Notes: generated from the sequence alone by a model not told the origin. Counted from the first letter of the stretch, positions 27,510 to 37,377 are shown. The stretch: DNA of 64,000 nt from Rhizobium leguminosarum (GCF_001679785.1 NZ_CP016286.1:2728001-2792000), one strand, 5' to 3'. Translations and numbers: made by a program.

Positions 27510-28934
27510 CTACGTTCGTCTCTTCTTGCCTTCGAACGGATTATCAGGCGAGCGGAAATGGATGCGGATCGGCACGCTCGGCATGTCGAAATCCGCGCGC
27601 AACCCGTTGATCAGATAGCGCGTATAGGATTCCGGCAGCGCATCCGACCGGGTGCAGGAGATCATGAAGGCCGGCGGGCGGGCCTTGACCTGCGTCATAT
27701 ATTTCAGCTTGATGCGGCGGCCGGAAACGGCCGGTGGCGGATGCTGGATCTGCTGCGTCTCCAGCCAGCGGTTGAGCCGCGCCGTCGAGATGCGTTTGTT
27801 CCAGACCTTGTCGGTATCGATGATCGACTGCATCAGCTTGTCGAGCCCCCAGCCGGTCTGGCCGGAGATCGGCACGGCGCGAATGCCGCGTGCCTGCGGC
27901 AGCAGCCGGTCGGTCTTTTCGCGCAGATCCGCAAGCACCGCCTGCCGGTCCTCGATCATGTCCCACTTGTTGAAGGCGAGCACGGCGGCGCGTCCCTCGC
28001 GCAGCACGAGGTCAACGATCTGCAGGTCCTGCTTCTCGAAGGGGATCGTCGCATCGAAGACGATGACGACGGTCTCGGCGAAGCGGATGGCGCGCAATGC
28101 GTCGGCGACCGAAAGCTTCTCCAGCTTCTCGATCACCCGCGCCTTGCGGCGCATGCCTGCCGTATCGAACATCTTGATGGTGCGGCCGCGCCAATCCCAT
28201 TCGACCGAGATGGAATCGCGAGTGATGCCTGCCTCCGGCCCGGTCAAAAGCCGGTCCTCGCCGAGGAAGCGATTGATCAGTGTTGACTTGCCGGCATTCG
28301 GCCGGCCGACGATCGCCACTCTGAGCGGCTTCGTCTCGTCATAGGTCGGCTCTTCGTCCTCGTCGCTGCTCTCGCCTTCGGTCTGCGGAATGTCGACGTC
28401 GGTAACCGCCACATCCTCTTTCTCGGGATAGGCCCGGTCCTCGCCGATTGCCGCGACGATCGCATCGCGCAGGTCGAGCATGCCCTGCCCATGCTCTGCC
28501 GAAATCGGCGTCGGCTCGCCGAGGCCGAGCGTATAAGCGTCATAGAAGCCGCTGTCGGAGCCGCGCGCTTCGGATTTGTTGGCGACGAGCACCACAGGCT
28601 TGCCGCGCCGGCGCAGCATTTCGGCAAGGTCGGTATCGACGGGCGTCAATCCGCTCTTGGCGTCGACGACGAAAAGCGAAATATCCGCCTCGTCGATCGC
28701 CGCTTCCGTCTGCGCCCGCATCCGGCCCTGCAGGCTTTCCGCGTCGGCCTCTTCCAGACCAGCCGTGTCGATGATCGTGAAGGTCAGGCCCATCAGCCGC
28801 GCATCGCCCGGCCGGCGGTCGCGGGTAACACCCGGCGTGTCATCGACAAGCGCCAGCTTCTTGCCTACCAGCCGGTTGAAAAGTGTCGACTTGCCGACAT
28901 TCGGACGACCGACGATGGCGACCGTGAAACTCAT
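27510..28934 (-). CDS. der: Ribosome biogenesis GTPase Der (EngA)
   Basis: The 474-residue protein has two tandem GTPase domains, with P-loops GRPNVGKST (8-16) and GRPNAGKST (second domain, after an acidic linker rich in Asp/Glu), each followed by DTAG and NK-D motifs. A C-terminal KH-like domain follows. Der acts in 50S subunit assembly and is essential in most bacteria. It forms a likely operon with the upstream TPR protein gene (18-base gap). Confidence 0.96.
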   Translation of the reverse strand: MSFTVAIVGRPNVGKSTLFNRLVGKKLALVDDTPGVTRDRRPGDARLMGLTFTIIDTAGLEEADAESLQGRMRAQTEAAIDEADISLFVVDAKSGLTPVDTDLAEMLRRRGKPVVLVANKSEARGSDSGFYDAYTLGLGEPTPISAEHGQGMLDLRDAIVAAIGEDRAYPEKEDVAVTDVDIPQTEGESSDEDEEPTYDETKPLRVAIVGRPNAGKSTLINRFLGEDRLLTGPEAGITRDSISVEWDWRGRTIKMFDTAGMRRKARVIEKLEKLSVADALRAIRFAETVVIVFDATIPFEKQDLQIVDLVLREGRAAVLAFNKWDMIEDRQAVLADLREKTDRLLPQARGIRAVPISGQTGWGLDKLMQSIIDTDKVWNKRISTARLNRWLETQQIQHPPPAVSGRRIKLKYMTQVKARPPAFMISCTRSDALPESYTRYLINGLRADFDMPSVPIRIHFRSPDNPFEGKKRRT

Positions 28935-28952
28935 ATCTTGTCCTTAACGCGA

Positions 28953-29636
28953 TCAGCCCTGAGCGGCGGGCGCCTTGCCGGATGCGGTAATCAGATCAAG
29001 CATCATATGGGCGCGATTGGCAACATTGCGTGGGCTGTCAGTATCCTCGACGATCGACTGGAACCACTGCCGCGCCTGCGCCATGTTGCCGGCTTTGTAA
29101 GCGGCAAGGCCGAGTGCCTCGCGCGCCGAATGACGGAAGGCGTTGCCCGGAACGGCCATTTCCTCGATCGCCGCCGAAACCTGTTCGTAAGTGCCGTTCT
29201 CGATGAGCAACCAGCCGGCACGCATCTTGGCGGCATCGCGCACGGCGGCCGGAACGGCATTGTCCTTGCCGATCTCGTTGAAGGCGGCGATTGCCGCGGC
29301 GGCATCGCCCTTCTGCACCTGAACAGTCGCAGCCCGCATCCGCGCCAGCACCGGGTAGGCGCCATGGCCTTCCTTCTCAAGCTTGTCGAGCGCGGCCAGC
29401 GCCTCGTCGTTCTTGTTCTCGTCGGCTAGCTTCATTGCCGCCAGAAACTGGTCACCGGTGCCGGAGGAGCGGTTGTCGTCCCAATAGTCGTAGAGAACCT
29501 TGCCGGCGGTGCCGACGACGATCAGGATGGCGACGACGACGATATAGCGGCCGAACCGGCGCCAGACGCCCTTCATCTGGTCAGACCGCAATTCCTCATT
29601 GACTTCACGGATGAAGCTGTCGTCGTTGAATGCCAT
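28953..29636 (-). CDS. Membrane-anchored TPR protein (YfgM-like, DUF2133)
   Basis: The 227-residue protein has a cytoplasmic N-terminus (MAFNDDSFIREVNEELRSDQ), a single membrane helix (about 28-48, RYIVVVAILIVVGTAGKVLY), then tetratricopeptide-type repeats. This matches YfgM/ancillary SecYEG translocon proteins, which also stand next to der in many genomes. A role in periplasmic chaperone hand-over is known for E. coli YfgM and is inferred here. ATG 29634-29636 chosen because the conserved part starts there. Confidence 0.83.
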   Translation of the reverse strand: MAFNDDSFIREVNEELRSDQMKGVWRRFGRYIVVVAILIVVGTAGKVLYDYWDDNRSSGTGDQFLAAMKLADENKNDEALAALDKLEKEGHGAYPVLARMRAATVQVQKGDAAAAIAAFNEIGKDNAVPAAVRDAAKMRAGWLLIENGTYEQVSAAIEEMAVPGNAFRHSAREALGLAAYKAGNMAQARQWFQSIVEDTDSPRNVANRAHMMLDLITASGKAPAAQG

Positions 29637-29736
29637 TCTCGTCTCCGGCCGCGGAAATACCCATACACCATGCAAAACGCATATTGTCGGGCCTTCTACT
29701 CCATTTTGCAGCCGTTGTAAGGGGGATGTGGAAGAT

Positions 29737-29840
29737 TAGAGCGCCGCGCGTCCGACAGGATGCGCTAAGGACGCTCTAACACTTTGAATCCGCGCATAAT
29801 CCTTTCCGAAAATCGGAATCGATTTTTGGGGTTATGCGCA
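29737..29840 (-). repeat. RIME-like palindromic repeat, family A copy 3
   Basis: It is in the opposite orientation to copy 2, and closely similar to it: TAGAGCGCCGCGCGTCC hairpin, then CACTTTGAATCCGCGCATAA, then the CCGAAAATCGGAATCGAT dyad. It ends two bases before the nnrU stop codon. Confidence 0.8.
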
Positions 29841-29842
29841 GG

Positions 29843-30427
29843 TCAGATGACGAGCGGCGAAACGCCGATCAACCATTCGTGCAGCTTCCAGATGATCAGC
29901 GCCCAGACGACGATGCCTATGACGATCGCATAGAGATCGTATTTAGCCGAGACGAACGGTCGGAGCGTGATCTCTCCCGCCCTCTCTCGCCGTTTCAAGG
30001 CAATGCGCAGGATGACGCCCCAGGCGAGAAAGGCGGCAAACAGCAGAACCGACGACGTCTCGCCATTGGAGAGCAGGTGCGCCAGCGCCCAGATCTTCAC
30101 CGACAGCACCATCGGATGTTTGGTCTTGGTCGCGATATGCCCCGCCGGCAGCAGCGAGGCGACGAGACAGATCATCGCGATCAGCATCAGCGTGATTGCT
30201 ATATGCGCCATCCAGACCGGTGGATTGTAAAGCACGCCAGTCACCTGCCGCGCCTGCCCGAAGCCGTAGATCAATAGGATCAGCGTGGCGATGCTGGCAA
30301 TGGAATAGGCCGCCCGCCAGCCCTTCTCGCCGAGGCTTGCGATCATCGAACGGCGAAAATCCGGCAACAGCACCCGCACCAGATGCACCCCGAGGAAAAG
30401 TATGATGCCGACGATAAGCAATGTCAT
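29843..30427 (-). CDS. nnrU: NnrU-family membrane protein
   Basis: This 194-residue protein has about six membrane helices and the NnrU family pattern: FLGVHLVRVLLPDFRRSMI, the histidine-rich GHIATKTKHPMVLSVKIWALAHLLSNGE and WGVILRIALKRRE. NnrU relatives are linked to nitric oxide / nitrite metabolism or carotenoid-isomerase-like chemistry. No denitrification genes are nearby, so the role here is open. Confidence 0.82.
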   Translation of the reverse strand: MTLLIVGIILFLGVHLVRVLLPDFRRSMIASLGEKGWRAAYSIASIATLILLIYGFGQARQVTGVLYNPPVWMAHIAITLMLIAMICLVASLLPAGHIATKTKHPMVLSVKIWALAHLLSNGETSSVLLFAAFLAWGVILRIALKRRERAGEITLRPFVSAKYDLYAIVIGIVVWALIIWKLHEWLIGVSPLVI

Positions 30428-30548
30428 TGCGGATCCCTTCCGTGCCGTTTGTCATGGCTTACCGGCTGGCGCGAGAAAATGCCAGCGCGACCGCAGCTTC
30501 GCCGCAATTCTGTCGGAGGGAAACCGCGAACAAATTGTCGCGGTGCCC

Positions 30549-31535
30549 ATGTCTCGTTCCCTCCTCTCTGCCTGCCTTTCTGTTTCGCTCCTCCTTCCGG
30601 CAATTGCGGAGGCGGCCGACCGGCCGAAACAGCTCGTCATCATTTCCTTCGACGGCGCCCACGACAACGCGCTCTGGCTGAAGAGCCGCGAGATGGCGGC
30701 GAAAAACGGCGCCCATTTCACCTATTTCCTTTCCTGCACTTTCCTGATGAACGGGGCGGCCAAGAAGGCCTACCAGGCGCCGCACCAGAAACGCGGAAAA
30801 TCCAATGTCGGCTTCGCCCAGAGCGACGACGAGATCCGCGAGCGCCTCGGCAATATCTGGCACGCCCACCTCGAAGGCCACGACATATCGAGCCATGCCT
30901 GTGGCCATTTCGACGGCCGCCTCTGGAGCGAGGCCGACTGGTCGGCGGAGTACGCCACCTTCCACGCGACGCTTGAGAATGCCTGGAAGAGCGTCGGTCT
31001 CCACGAGCCGGCCGGCTGGCAGGATCTGGTCGATCACGGCATCAAGGGCTTTCGCGCCCCCTATCTCTCGGCAACTGCGGGCGCCGACATGATCGCCGCC
31101 GAAAAGAAGGCGGGCTTCACCTATGACGCGAGCCTCGTCACCAAAGGCCCGGCCATGCCTGTCGAGGAAGACGGCATCATCCGCTTCGGCCTGCCGCTGA
31201 TCCCCGAGGGCCCGAACGACAAGCCGATCATCGGCATGGACTACAATCTCTTCGTCCGCCATTCCAAGGGTGAGGAAGATACGGCCGATTCCGAGGAATT
31301 CGAGGACCGAGCCTATGGCGCCTTCAAGGAGGCTTTCGACAAGCAATATGCCGGCGCCCGCATCCCGCTACAGCTCGGCTTCCACTTCGTCGAAATGAAC
31401 GGCGGCGCCTACTGGCGCGCCCTCGACCGACTGGCCAGCGACGTCTGCCACCGGGCTGACGTCGCCTGCGTCAGCTATTCGGAAGCGATCCCGATGATCG
31501 AAGCCCGCGGGAAATTGCAGACGTCAGGTCTTTGA
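30549..31535 (+). CDS. Secreted polysaccharide-deacetylase-like protein
   Basis: This 328-residue protein has a signal peptide ending AEA (about residue 22). It has the NodB/CE4-like opening KQLVIISFDGAHDNALW, where Asp is the first catalytic base, a HISSHACGHFDG-like metal-binding region and FRAPYLSATAGAD. It probably removes acetyl groups from a cell-wall or surface polysaccharide in the periplasm. A canonical CE4 HxxxH is not fully clear, so activity is uncertain. ATG 30549 starts the signal peptide. Confidence 0.75.
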   Translation: MSRSLLSACLSVSLLLPAIAEAADRPKQLVIISFDGAHDNALWLKSREMAAKNGAHFTYFLSCTFLMNGAAKKAYQAPHQKRGKSNVGFAQSDDEIRERLGNIWHAHLEGHDISSHACGHFDGRLWSEADWSAEYATFHATLENAWKSVGLHEPAGWQDLVDHGIKGFRAPYLSATAGADMIAAEKKAGFTYDASLVTKGPAMPVEEDGIIRFGLPLIPEGPNDKPIIGMDYNLFVRHSKGEEDTADSEEFEDRAYGAFKEAFDKQYAGARIPLQLGFHFVEMNGGAYWRALDRLASDVCHRADVACVSYSEAIPMIEARGKLQTSGL

Positions 31536-31607
31536 TGGCGCCTATGGGCGCTGTCGAGCCGGCAAATTGTCTCCGGTTCCCTTGAACGGGATGATGTGCC
31601 GTGCCGC

Positions 31608-31653
31608 CCCCCTCATCTGCCTGCCGGCATCTTCTCCCCGCTGGGGAGAAGAG
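31608..31653. repeat. Palindromic repeat, family C (variant)
   Basis: A conserved lead (CCCCCCTCATCTGCCTGCCGG) is followed by a perfect 10-bp hairpin (31630-31639 with 31643-31652). The rest of the gap to bacA, up to about 31780, carries GC-rich low-complexity sequence with no gene. The stem differs from that of the copies at 46879/47027 while remaining paired. Confidence 0.6.
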
Positions 31654-31806
31654 ATTCGTTGCGACGCTGCGATTCCCCATTCTACCCACCGGAGTTCCGA
31701 AGGACCGGTCGAAACCTCTGGCTCGACCCCGGTCGGTGCCCCACAGGGCGGATTAGGGGGTGCAGCAGACGCAAACCTTCCGATCGCTCGCAGAATACCC
31801 CGCGCA

Positions 31807-33075
31807 TCAACCGTCGGCGTGCACGACTCCCGCCGCTTCGCGCTCCAGGTAGCGCTGGTCAATATCAGGCAGCGGCTCGTCGTCGATTGCCGCCTCGAAG
31901 GCCTTGAGGCGCTTGTGGATGGAGAGCAGCTCGATGATCGTCGACCAGGAAGTGACGAGATATTGGAAGGAGCTGCTGACCTGGCCAAAAGCGGTCGCGA
32001 TCTGTTGGAAGATACCATATGTGATGGCGCCGGCGACAAGGGTCGGCGCCATAAAGAAATAGACGAAGAGATTGTCCGCCTGCAGATAAAACGAGCGGGC
32101 AACATTGAAGTACATATAGTGGAAGTACAGCGTAAAATAATTTTTCCGTACCCTTGAGAACAGTTCCTGGACCGTCGGCGGCTGCGCTCGGTCGGCATGA
32201 TCTTCGCCATAAACCAGTTCCTTGCGGTAAGCCGCCTCCACGCGCTGGTTCTTGAAATTCAGCCCAGGCAATTTGATACCCGCGACAGCGAGTAGGGCGG
32301 TGCCGAAAGCCGACCAGAAGATAGCCAGCCAGAAGAGAGAGTTCGGCACTTCGCCGAGCACCGGCAGCGTGGTCACGTAATGTGACAGCGCCAGCATGAT
32401 CGGCAGGAAGACGACCAGCGTCATCACTGAATTGATCAGGTTGATGCCGAGGCCTTCCAGGGTGCTGGAAAAGCGCATCGTGTCTTCCTGCACACGCTGG
32501 GATGCGCCTTCGATATGGCGAAGCTTTTCCCAATTCGCCATGTAGAAATTGTTCATCGCCGTCCGCCAACGGAAGATGTAATGGCTGGTGAAAAAGTCGG
32601 TCAGGATCGACACGAACATGGCGAGGAAGGCGATCTGCGCGAAAACCAGGAACAGATCGTAGAAGTTCTCGACGGTAATGCCGGGCTTCTTCGCCAGAGC
32701 ATTTTGCAGCAAATCGCCGAACGGCCGGCGCCAGTTGTTGATAACAACCGAAATCTGCACGCTGAAATAGGTCACGAAAATGATAAGCGCCGAGCCCCAG
32801 ATGGACCACGTCTTCCACGGATGGCTGCGCGCCTTCAGATGCCAAGCGCAGCAGAAGATCCCCGCGGTCAGGAAGAAATACCCATAAAACCAGAGATTTT
32901 CCCGTAGCAGGAAGAAGGAGAGATCGATCGGCTGCTGCTCTTCAGGAACCGCTGCAAAACCGAGGGAAGCACCAAGACCAGCGGCGAAGAAATACCAGCC
33001 AAAAATCGCTGCCAGCGTCCAGATTGCGAGCGAAGTAAAGAACGCTTTTGGCTGGGGGAAGAAGGAATGAAACAC
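31807..33075 (-). CDS. bacA: Peptide transporter BacA (SbmA/BacA family)
   Basis: The 422-residue inner-membrane protein has the SbmA/BacA hallmark segments (MFHSFFPQPKAFFTSLAIW, FRWRTAMNNFYM, EGASQRVQEDTMRFS, YLQADNLFVYFFMAPTLVAGAITYG). It is a proton-driven importer of peptides. In rhizobia it is needed for bacteroid survival against plant NCR peptides and for very-long-chain fatty acid lipid A modification. Length is normal. It is convergent with the deacetylase-like gene. Confidence 0.95.
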   Translation of the reverse strand: MFHSFFPQPKAFFTSLAIWTLAAIFGWYFFAAGLGASLGFAAVPEEQQPIDLSFFLLRENLWFYGYFFLTAGIFCCAWHLKARSHPWKTWSIWGSALIIFVTYFSVQISVVINNWRRPFGDLLQNALAKKPGITVENFYDLFLVFAQIAFLAMFVSILTDFFTSHYIFRWRTAMNNFYMANWEKLRHIEGASQRVQEDTMRFSSTLEGLGINLINSVMTLVVFLPIMLALSHYVTTLPVLGEVPNSLFWLAIFWSAFGTALLAVAGIKLPGLNFKNQRVEAAYRKELVYGEDHADRAQPPTVQELFSRVRKNYFTLYFHYMYFNVARSFYLQADNLFVYFFMAPTLVAGAITYGIFQQIATAFGQVSSSFQYLVTSWSTIIELLSIHKRLKAFEAAIDDEPLPDIDQRYLEREAAGVVHADG

Positions 33076-33200
33076 GGGGGATCTTGCTTTCCTGAACGAT
33101 GAGTCTCGGGAGTGTCGTCGAACACTGATTGTGCCGGAAACTAAGGCAGTTCGAAGGAAGCAGCAATGGGTTCAGCCGATTGTTACGGAGATGTAACCGG

Positions 33201-34385
33201 TTAGGCGATTTTCTTGATCACCGGCATCACCAGCGCTGCGCAGGCGACAAGTGCCGCGGCGGCAATCATCGTGGGCACGGTGAAGCTGCCCGTGCGCTCG
33301 GCGATCCAACCGGCAACAACAGGCCCGACGATCTGGCCGACGCCAAAAGCGGCCGTCATCATCGCCAGGATCCGCCGCGGGCTCTCTGGCGAAAGCTTGC
33401 GGCCAATCTGCAGACCGTAGGCGGTGATTGCCAAGAACGTTGCCCCGAACAGCGCGCCGCCGATCAGCGGTGCAGCAGAAGCCGGCAGCGCTACGGTCGC
33501 TAGCACGCCGGCGGCTTCGACCAGAAGCGCCGCGACATAGACGCCGCCAAGCCCGAGCGGCTTGACCAGCGGCTTCCAGGCAAACAGCGCCACCGCGGCC
33601 GTCAGGCCGGCGATGAACCAGCAAAGGAATTCGACGAAGGGTCCCGTTGCAGAAAGACGTGCGATGGTGACGAGGAAGGTCGCGGTGATGACGTAGCCGA
33701 AGCCGAACAGGCCGTAGGACAGCGTCAGCAGCACCATCGGCCGGTTCCAGACCAGTGCAGGCTCCTTGCCCGACTGCGCCGATTGCGCCGGCGACGACGG
33801 CAGCAGCAGGAAAACGATAACGAGGCTTGCCGCGCAATAGATCGCCCCGCCGATCCAGTCAGCGCGCCAGCCGCCCGACCCGTCGTGAAAGCCGAGGCCG
33901 ATCAGAAACACCATGACCGACGACAGGGCAATGCCCGCCCCTGGGCCGCCGAAATGCGCCGCCTGCACATGATCGTTGCCGGCAGCGGCCCCGTGGCTGA
34001 GCACGATCGACGAGGTGAACACCATCACAAAGGCGCTCGCTATGCCGGCAAGGAAACGGATGACGGCAAAGACGGCGACGGAATTGGTGGCGGCCATGGC
34101 GGCAAGCAGGATCGCGGTTGCCAGCAGCGACAGCAGCGCCACCAGCCGCTCCCGCCCCGCCGCCCAGCCATAGGCGGCGAGCACGGCGCCGACGAGATAA
34201 CCGACGAAATTCGCCGACGCGATGAAGCCTGCATCTGTTGCCGAAAGCGGCACGCCGCTGATCATGCCCGGCAGGATCGGCGTATAGGAGAAGCGCCCGA
34301 AGCCCATGGCAGCGGCCATGGCAACGGCGCCGGCAGCGGCGGTGGAGACGAGATTCGGCCGGGAGTGAGCGGTGCGGGAAAGCAT
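33201..34385 (-). CDS. MFS transporter, YbfB/YjiJ family
   Basis: This protein of about 394 residues has twelve hydrophobic helices and the family opening AAMGFGRFSYTPILPGM, with GFIASANFVGYLVGAVLAAYG (helix 2 motif) and a central loop SSPAQSAQSGKEPAL. The substrate is unknown. It is divergent from a PadR regulator, which may control it. I start at ATG 34383-34385. A GTG 33 bases upstream keeps the frame open. Confidence 0.85.
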   Translation of the reverse strand: MLSRTAHSRPNLVSTAAAGAVAMAAAMGFGRFSYTPILPGMISGVPLSATDAGFIASANFVGYLVGAVLAAYGWAAGRERLVALLSLLATAILLAAMAATNSVAVFAVIRFLAGIASAFVMVFTSSIVLSHGAAAGNDHVQAAHFGGPGAGIALSSVMVFLIGLGFHDGSGGWRADWIGGAIYCAASLVIVFLLLPSSPAQSAQSGKEPALVWNRPMVLLTLSYGLFGFGYVITATFLVTIARLSATGPFVEFLCWFIAGLTAAVALFAWKPLVKPLGLGGVYVAALLVEAAGVLATVALPASAAPLIGGALFGATFLAITAYGLQIGRKLSPESPRRILAMMTAAFGVGQIVGPVVAGWIAERTGSFTVPTMIAAAALVACAALVMPVIKKIA

Positions 34386-34489
34386 GCAGCGCTTATCGCG
34401 CCGCAGCACCGGCGTCACAAATGACTAATTCTGATCGATCGATCAATTTCCCGAAATATCAAAAATTTTCGGTCGCGCTTGAAACCTAT

Positions 34490-34501
34490 TATCGTACGAT
34501 A
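34490..34501. promoter_or_regulatory. Perfect palindrome in the MFS-padR control region
   Basis: TATCGTACGATA is self-complementary. Related ACGATACGT / AACGATG stretches follow at 34520-34537. PadR proteins bind AT-containing dyads of this sort, so it is a probable operator for the divergent pair. Confidence 0.55.
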
Positions 34502-34551
34502 TATTTTTTACGACATAGCTAACGATACGTCTAACGATGAAAGAAAGAACC

Positions 34552-35127
34552 ATGAGAGGTTTTAAAGGGGGCATGTTCGGCGGAGACTTCCGCATGGGCC
34601 GCAAATTCGCGGCGGGCGACCTGCAGCTCGTCATCCTGGCGCTGCTCGCTGAGCAACCGCGCCACGGCTACGAATTGATAAAGATACTGGAGGAGCGTTC
34701 CGGCGGTTTCTATGTACCGAGCCCCGGCGTCATCTATCCCGCGCTCACTTATCTCGAGGAAACCGGCCTTGCCGAGGTCGAAGCCGAGGGCGCCAAGAAG
34801 CTCTATCGCATCACCGAAGCCGGCCGCGGCCGGGTCGAGGAAAATCGCGCCATGATCCTGCATACGTTCGCCAAGCTGGAACGCATCGGCGAGAAGATGG
34901 CCCATGTGAAGCGTGTCTTCGAAACCGACCGTCACGGCGCCGACGATGGCGATGACGGCGACTTCATGCAGGACGGCGGCGATATCCGCGCCGCCCGCAT
35001 GCTGCTGCGCTCGGCGCTCAGGATGCGCTATCCCTGGTCGAAACCCGAAGCCGCCCGCATTGCCGGCATCCTCGAACGCGCCGCCACGGAAATCCTGCAA
35101 GGCGGCAGGCCGGGAACGCGGGGGTAA
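34552..35127 (+). CDS. PadR-family transcriptional regulator
   Basis: The 191-residue protein has a PadR winged helix (LQLVILALLAEQPRHGYELIKILEERSGGFYVPSPGVIYPALTYLEETGL), an N-terminal Gly/Phe-rich tail (MRGFKGGMFGGDFRMGRKF), and a C-terminal helical dimerisation region with an Asp-rich linker. Such proteins commonly sense small ligands and repress efflux genes. The divergent MFS gene and the palindrome between them suggest local control. ATG at 34537 is also possible; 34552 has AAAGAAAG upstream. Confidence 0.85.
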   Translation: MRGFKGGMFGGDFRMGRKFAAGDLQLVILALLAEQPRHGYELIKILEERSGGFYVPSPGVIYPALTYLEETGLAEVEAEGAKKLYRITEAGRGRVEENRAMILHTFAKLERIGEKMAHVKRVFETDRHGADDGDDGDFMQDGGDIRAARMLLRSALRMRYPWSKPEAARIAGILERAATEILQGGRPGTRG

Positions 35128-35201
35128 AGAGGAAGGCTGGCCGGCAAGCTCAGTGAGTTGACGAGTGCGCTAACCTCGAAGGGCGAGGCGCCCCTAATGC
35201 T

Positions 35202-35960
35202 CTACGCCCGCTCGTCCGGCAAGGTCAAAATCACTGGCCCGTTGCGCGTCGCGACCACCGTATGTTCGTATTGCACGGTCGGCGCCTTCGGATCGGCATA
35301 GAGGGTCCAGGCATCGTCGCCGCCTTCGGCCCATGTCGCGCCGAGCGAGAGAAACGGCTCCACGGTGAAGACGAGACCTTCCGTCATCATCCGTTTTTCC
35401 GAAGGGTCCGGCCAGGTCGAGAGCTCGGCCGGCTCCTCATGCAGCGAGCGGCCGACGCCGTGGCTCGCCAGATTGGCGACCAGCGTATAGCGATTCTTCT
35501 GCGCAAAGGCGCCGACGGCGGTGCCGATCTTTGCCAACGGCTCGCCCGATTTGACCTGGTTGAGCCCGATCCAAAGCGCCCGCTTGCCGTCACGGCAGAG
35601 CCGTTCGATCTTCGGCTTGACCGGCGGCACCGCGAAGGAGGCGCCGGTATCGGCGAAGAAGCCATCCTTTTCCGCCGAGACGTCGATATTGATCAGATCG
35701 CCGGCGCGGATCACGCGCGGGCCGGGAATACCGTGGGCGATTTCCTCGTTGATACTGATACAGGTAGCACCGGGAAACTGGTAGCAGAACTCCGGCGCCG
35801 AACGCGCGCCCGAATCCTCGAGCACCTTGCGGCCGATCAGGTCGAGCTCCAGCGTCGTCATGCCGGGCTCCATCGCCGCCGCCATCACCTGAATGGCGTT
35901 TGCGCAGATGCGGCCGATCTCCTTGAGCTTTGTCAGTTCGTCGTCGTTTGCGATAACCAT
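35202..35960 (-). CDS. map: Methionine aminopeptidase type I
   Basis: The 252-residue enzyme removes N-terminal methionine. The metal ligands are seen in order: INIDVSAEKDGFFADTGASF (two Asp), SHGVGRSLHEEP (His), FTVEPFLS (Glu) and the C-terminal QYEHTVV (Glu). It may be a second copy, because the usual rhizobial map lies elsewhere, but this cannot be judged from the window. Confidence 0.93.
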   Translation of the reverse strand: MVIANDDELTKLKEIGRICANAIQVMAAAMEPGMTTLELDLIGRKVLEDSGARSAPEFCYQFPGATCISINEEIAHGIPGPRVIRAGDLINIDVSAEKDGFFADTGASFAVPPVKPKIERLCRDGKRALWIGLNQVKSGEPLAKIGTAVGAFAQKNRYTLVANLASHGVGRSLHEEPAELSTWPDPSEKRMMTEGLVFTVEPFLSLGATWAEGGDDAWTLYADPKAPTVQYEHTVVATRNGPVILTLPDERA

Positions 35961-36001
35961 TCGTCTGTTCCGGCCTTGCGCAGGGCGGCAGCGGCCGCCT
36001 T

Positions 36002-36103
36002 AGAGCGCCGCGCCTCCAACAGGAAGCCCTAAGGACGCTCTGTCACTTCGAATCTGCGCATACTCCGTTTCGAAAATCGATTCCGATTTTCGGCGTTATG
36101 CGC
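36002..36103 (-). repeat. RIME-like palindromic repeat, family A copy 4
   Basis: It has the same orientation and plan as copy 3 (AGAGCGCCGCGCC..., TCACTTCGAATCTGCGCATA, CGAAAATCGATTCCGATTTTCG). Its outer edge GCGCATAA supplies the stop codon and last Ala codon of the LLM oxidoreductase gene. Confidence 0.8.
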
Positions 36104-37169
36104 TCGAAGCCGTGGCTTTCGCCTCTTCGCTGCTATCAGTCAACGCCTTTCTGACGATCGGCGCGACTTTCGTGCCGTAAAGCTCGATGCCGCGCATGAT
36201 CTCGGCATGCGGCATCAGGCCGATCGCCATCTGCAGCAGGAAGCGGTCGTTCTTGAAGAGCGCATGATGGGCGATGATCTTTTCGGCGACCACTTCGGGA
36301 TCACCGACGAAGAGCGCGCCGTTCGGCCCGCGCGACATGTCGAAATGCGCCCGGTTGGTCGGCCCCCAGCCGCGCTCGCGGCCGATGCGGTTCATCACCT
36401 CCGCCTGCGGCCCGTAGAATTGGTCGGCGGCTGCCGCCGTCGTGTCGGCGATGAAGCCGTGGACGTTGATGCTGGTCTTCAACTTTGACTGATCCTGCCC
36501 TGCCCGGCGCGCGGCCTCGCGGTAGAGATCGAACAGCGGCGCAAAACGGCGCGGCTCGCCGCCGATGATCGCCAGCGCCACCGGCAGGCCCAGCGCGCCG
36601 GCGCGCGCCACCGACTGCGGCGTACCGCCGACCGCGACCCAGAGCGGCAATGTATCCTGCAGCGGCCTGGGATAGACGCCGCGCCCGTTGATCGGCGCGC
36701 GAAGCTCGCCCTTCCACTCCACAACCTCGCTGTCGCGCAGCGCCAGCAGCAGATCGAGCTTCTCCTCGAAAAGCTGGTCGTAGTCTTCGAGATTATAGCC
36801 GAACAGCGGGAAGGACTCGATGAAGGAGCCACGCCCCGCCATGATTTCGGCCCGGCCGCTGGAGATCAGATCAAGCGTCGAAAACTGCTGGAAGACACGC
36901 ACCGGATCATCGGAGGAGAGCACGGTGACCGCACTGGTCAGCCGGATATTCCTGGTCTTGACGGCGGCCGCTGCCAGGACGACCGCCGGAGCAGACGCTG
37001 CATAGTCCGGCCGATGATGTTCGCCGAGCCCGAAGACGTCGAGCCCCACCTGATCGGCAAGCTCGATTTCCTCGATAAGATGCTTCAGCCGTTCGGCCGC
37101 TTCCGCGCCCTTGCTGCGGGAAGGGTTGGGATTGACGTCGGCGAATGTGTAAAGCCCCAGTTCCATCAT
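36096..37169 (-). CDS. LLM-class flavin-dependent oxidoreductase
   Basis: This luciferase-like monooxygenase fold protein of 357 residues starts [16 protein letters not shown]. It continues with [44 protein letters not shown] and [14 protein letters not shown]. These are typical of the FMN-dependent LLM group of unknown substrate. ATG 37167-37169 is preceded by AGGA. The frame is open much further upstream into a repeat-containing region that I do not consider coding. The stop codon lies in a RIME-like repeat. Confidence 0.88.
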   Translation of the reverse strand: MMELGLYTFADVNPNPSRSKGAEAAERLKHLIEEIELADQVGLDVFGLGEHHRPDYAASAPAVVLAAAAVKTRNIRLTSAVTVLSSDDPVRVFQQFSTLDLISSGRAEIMAGRGSFIESFPLFGYNLEDYDQLFEEKLDLLLALRDSEVVEWKGELRAPINGRGVYPRPLQDTLPLWVAVGGTPQSVARAGALGLPVALAIIGGEPRRFAPLFDLYREAARRAGQDQSKLKTSINVHGFIADTTAAAADQFYGPQAEVMNRIGRERGWGPTNRAHFDMSRGPNGALFVGDPEVVAEKIIAHHALFKNDRFLLQMAIGLMPHAEIMRGIELYGTKVAPIVRKALTDSSEEAKATASSA

Positions 37170-37311
37170 CGGCATCCTGTTGAATTCTCGGCTGAGATAA
37201 GGATGCCGGGGATAGAGCGCAAATACAAATTCTGGAACGGAATGTTCGAGAATCTCGATAGGCGGCGTTGTGTTTCTGACGGTTGATGGACTCCCATCGC
37301 GAGACGGCAAA

Positions 37312-37377
37312 GAGTCTTTGCGCCGTGGACACGGCGCTGCTGGATTCCTGTGACAAGCACAGGACTTGGTGAGGGAG
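37312..37377 (-). repeat. Hairpin element, family D copy 1
   Basis: On the minus strand the element reads CTCCCTCA..., a GTCACAGGAATCCAGCA core, then a 7-bp stem (37320-37326 with 37331-37337) with loop GTCC, then AAAGACTC. It is paired head-to-head with copy 2, and together they fill the 375-base gap 37170-37544. Confidence 0.75.

Noticed and set aside
31542..31800. Possible small gene downstream of bacA
   Set aside because: The open frames overlap repeat sequence and bacA, and have no ribosome-binding site.
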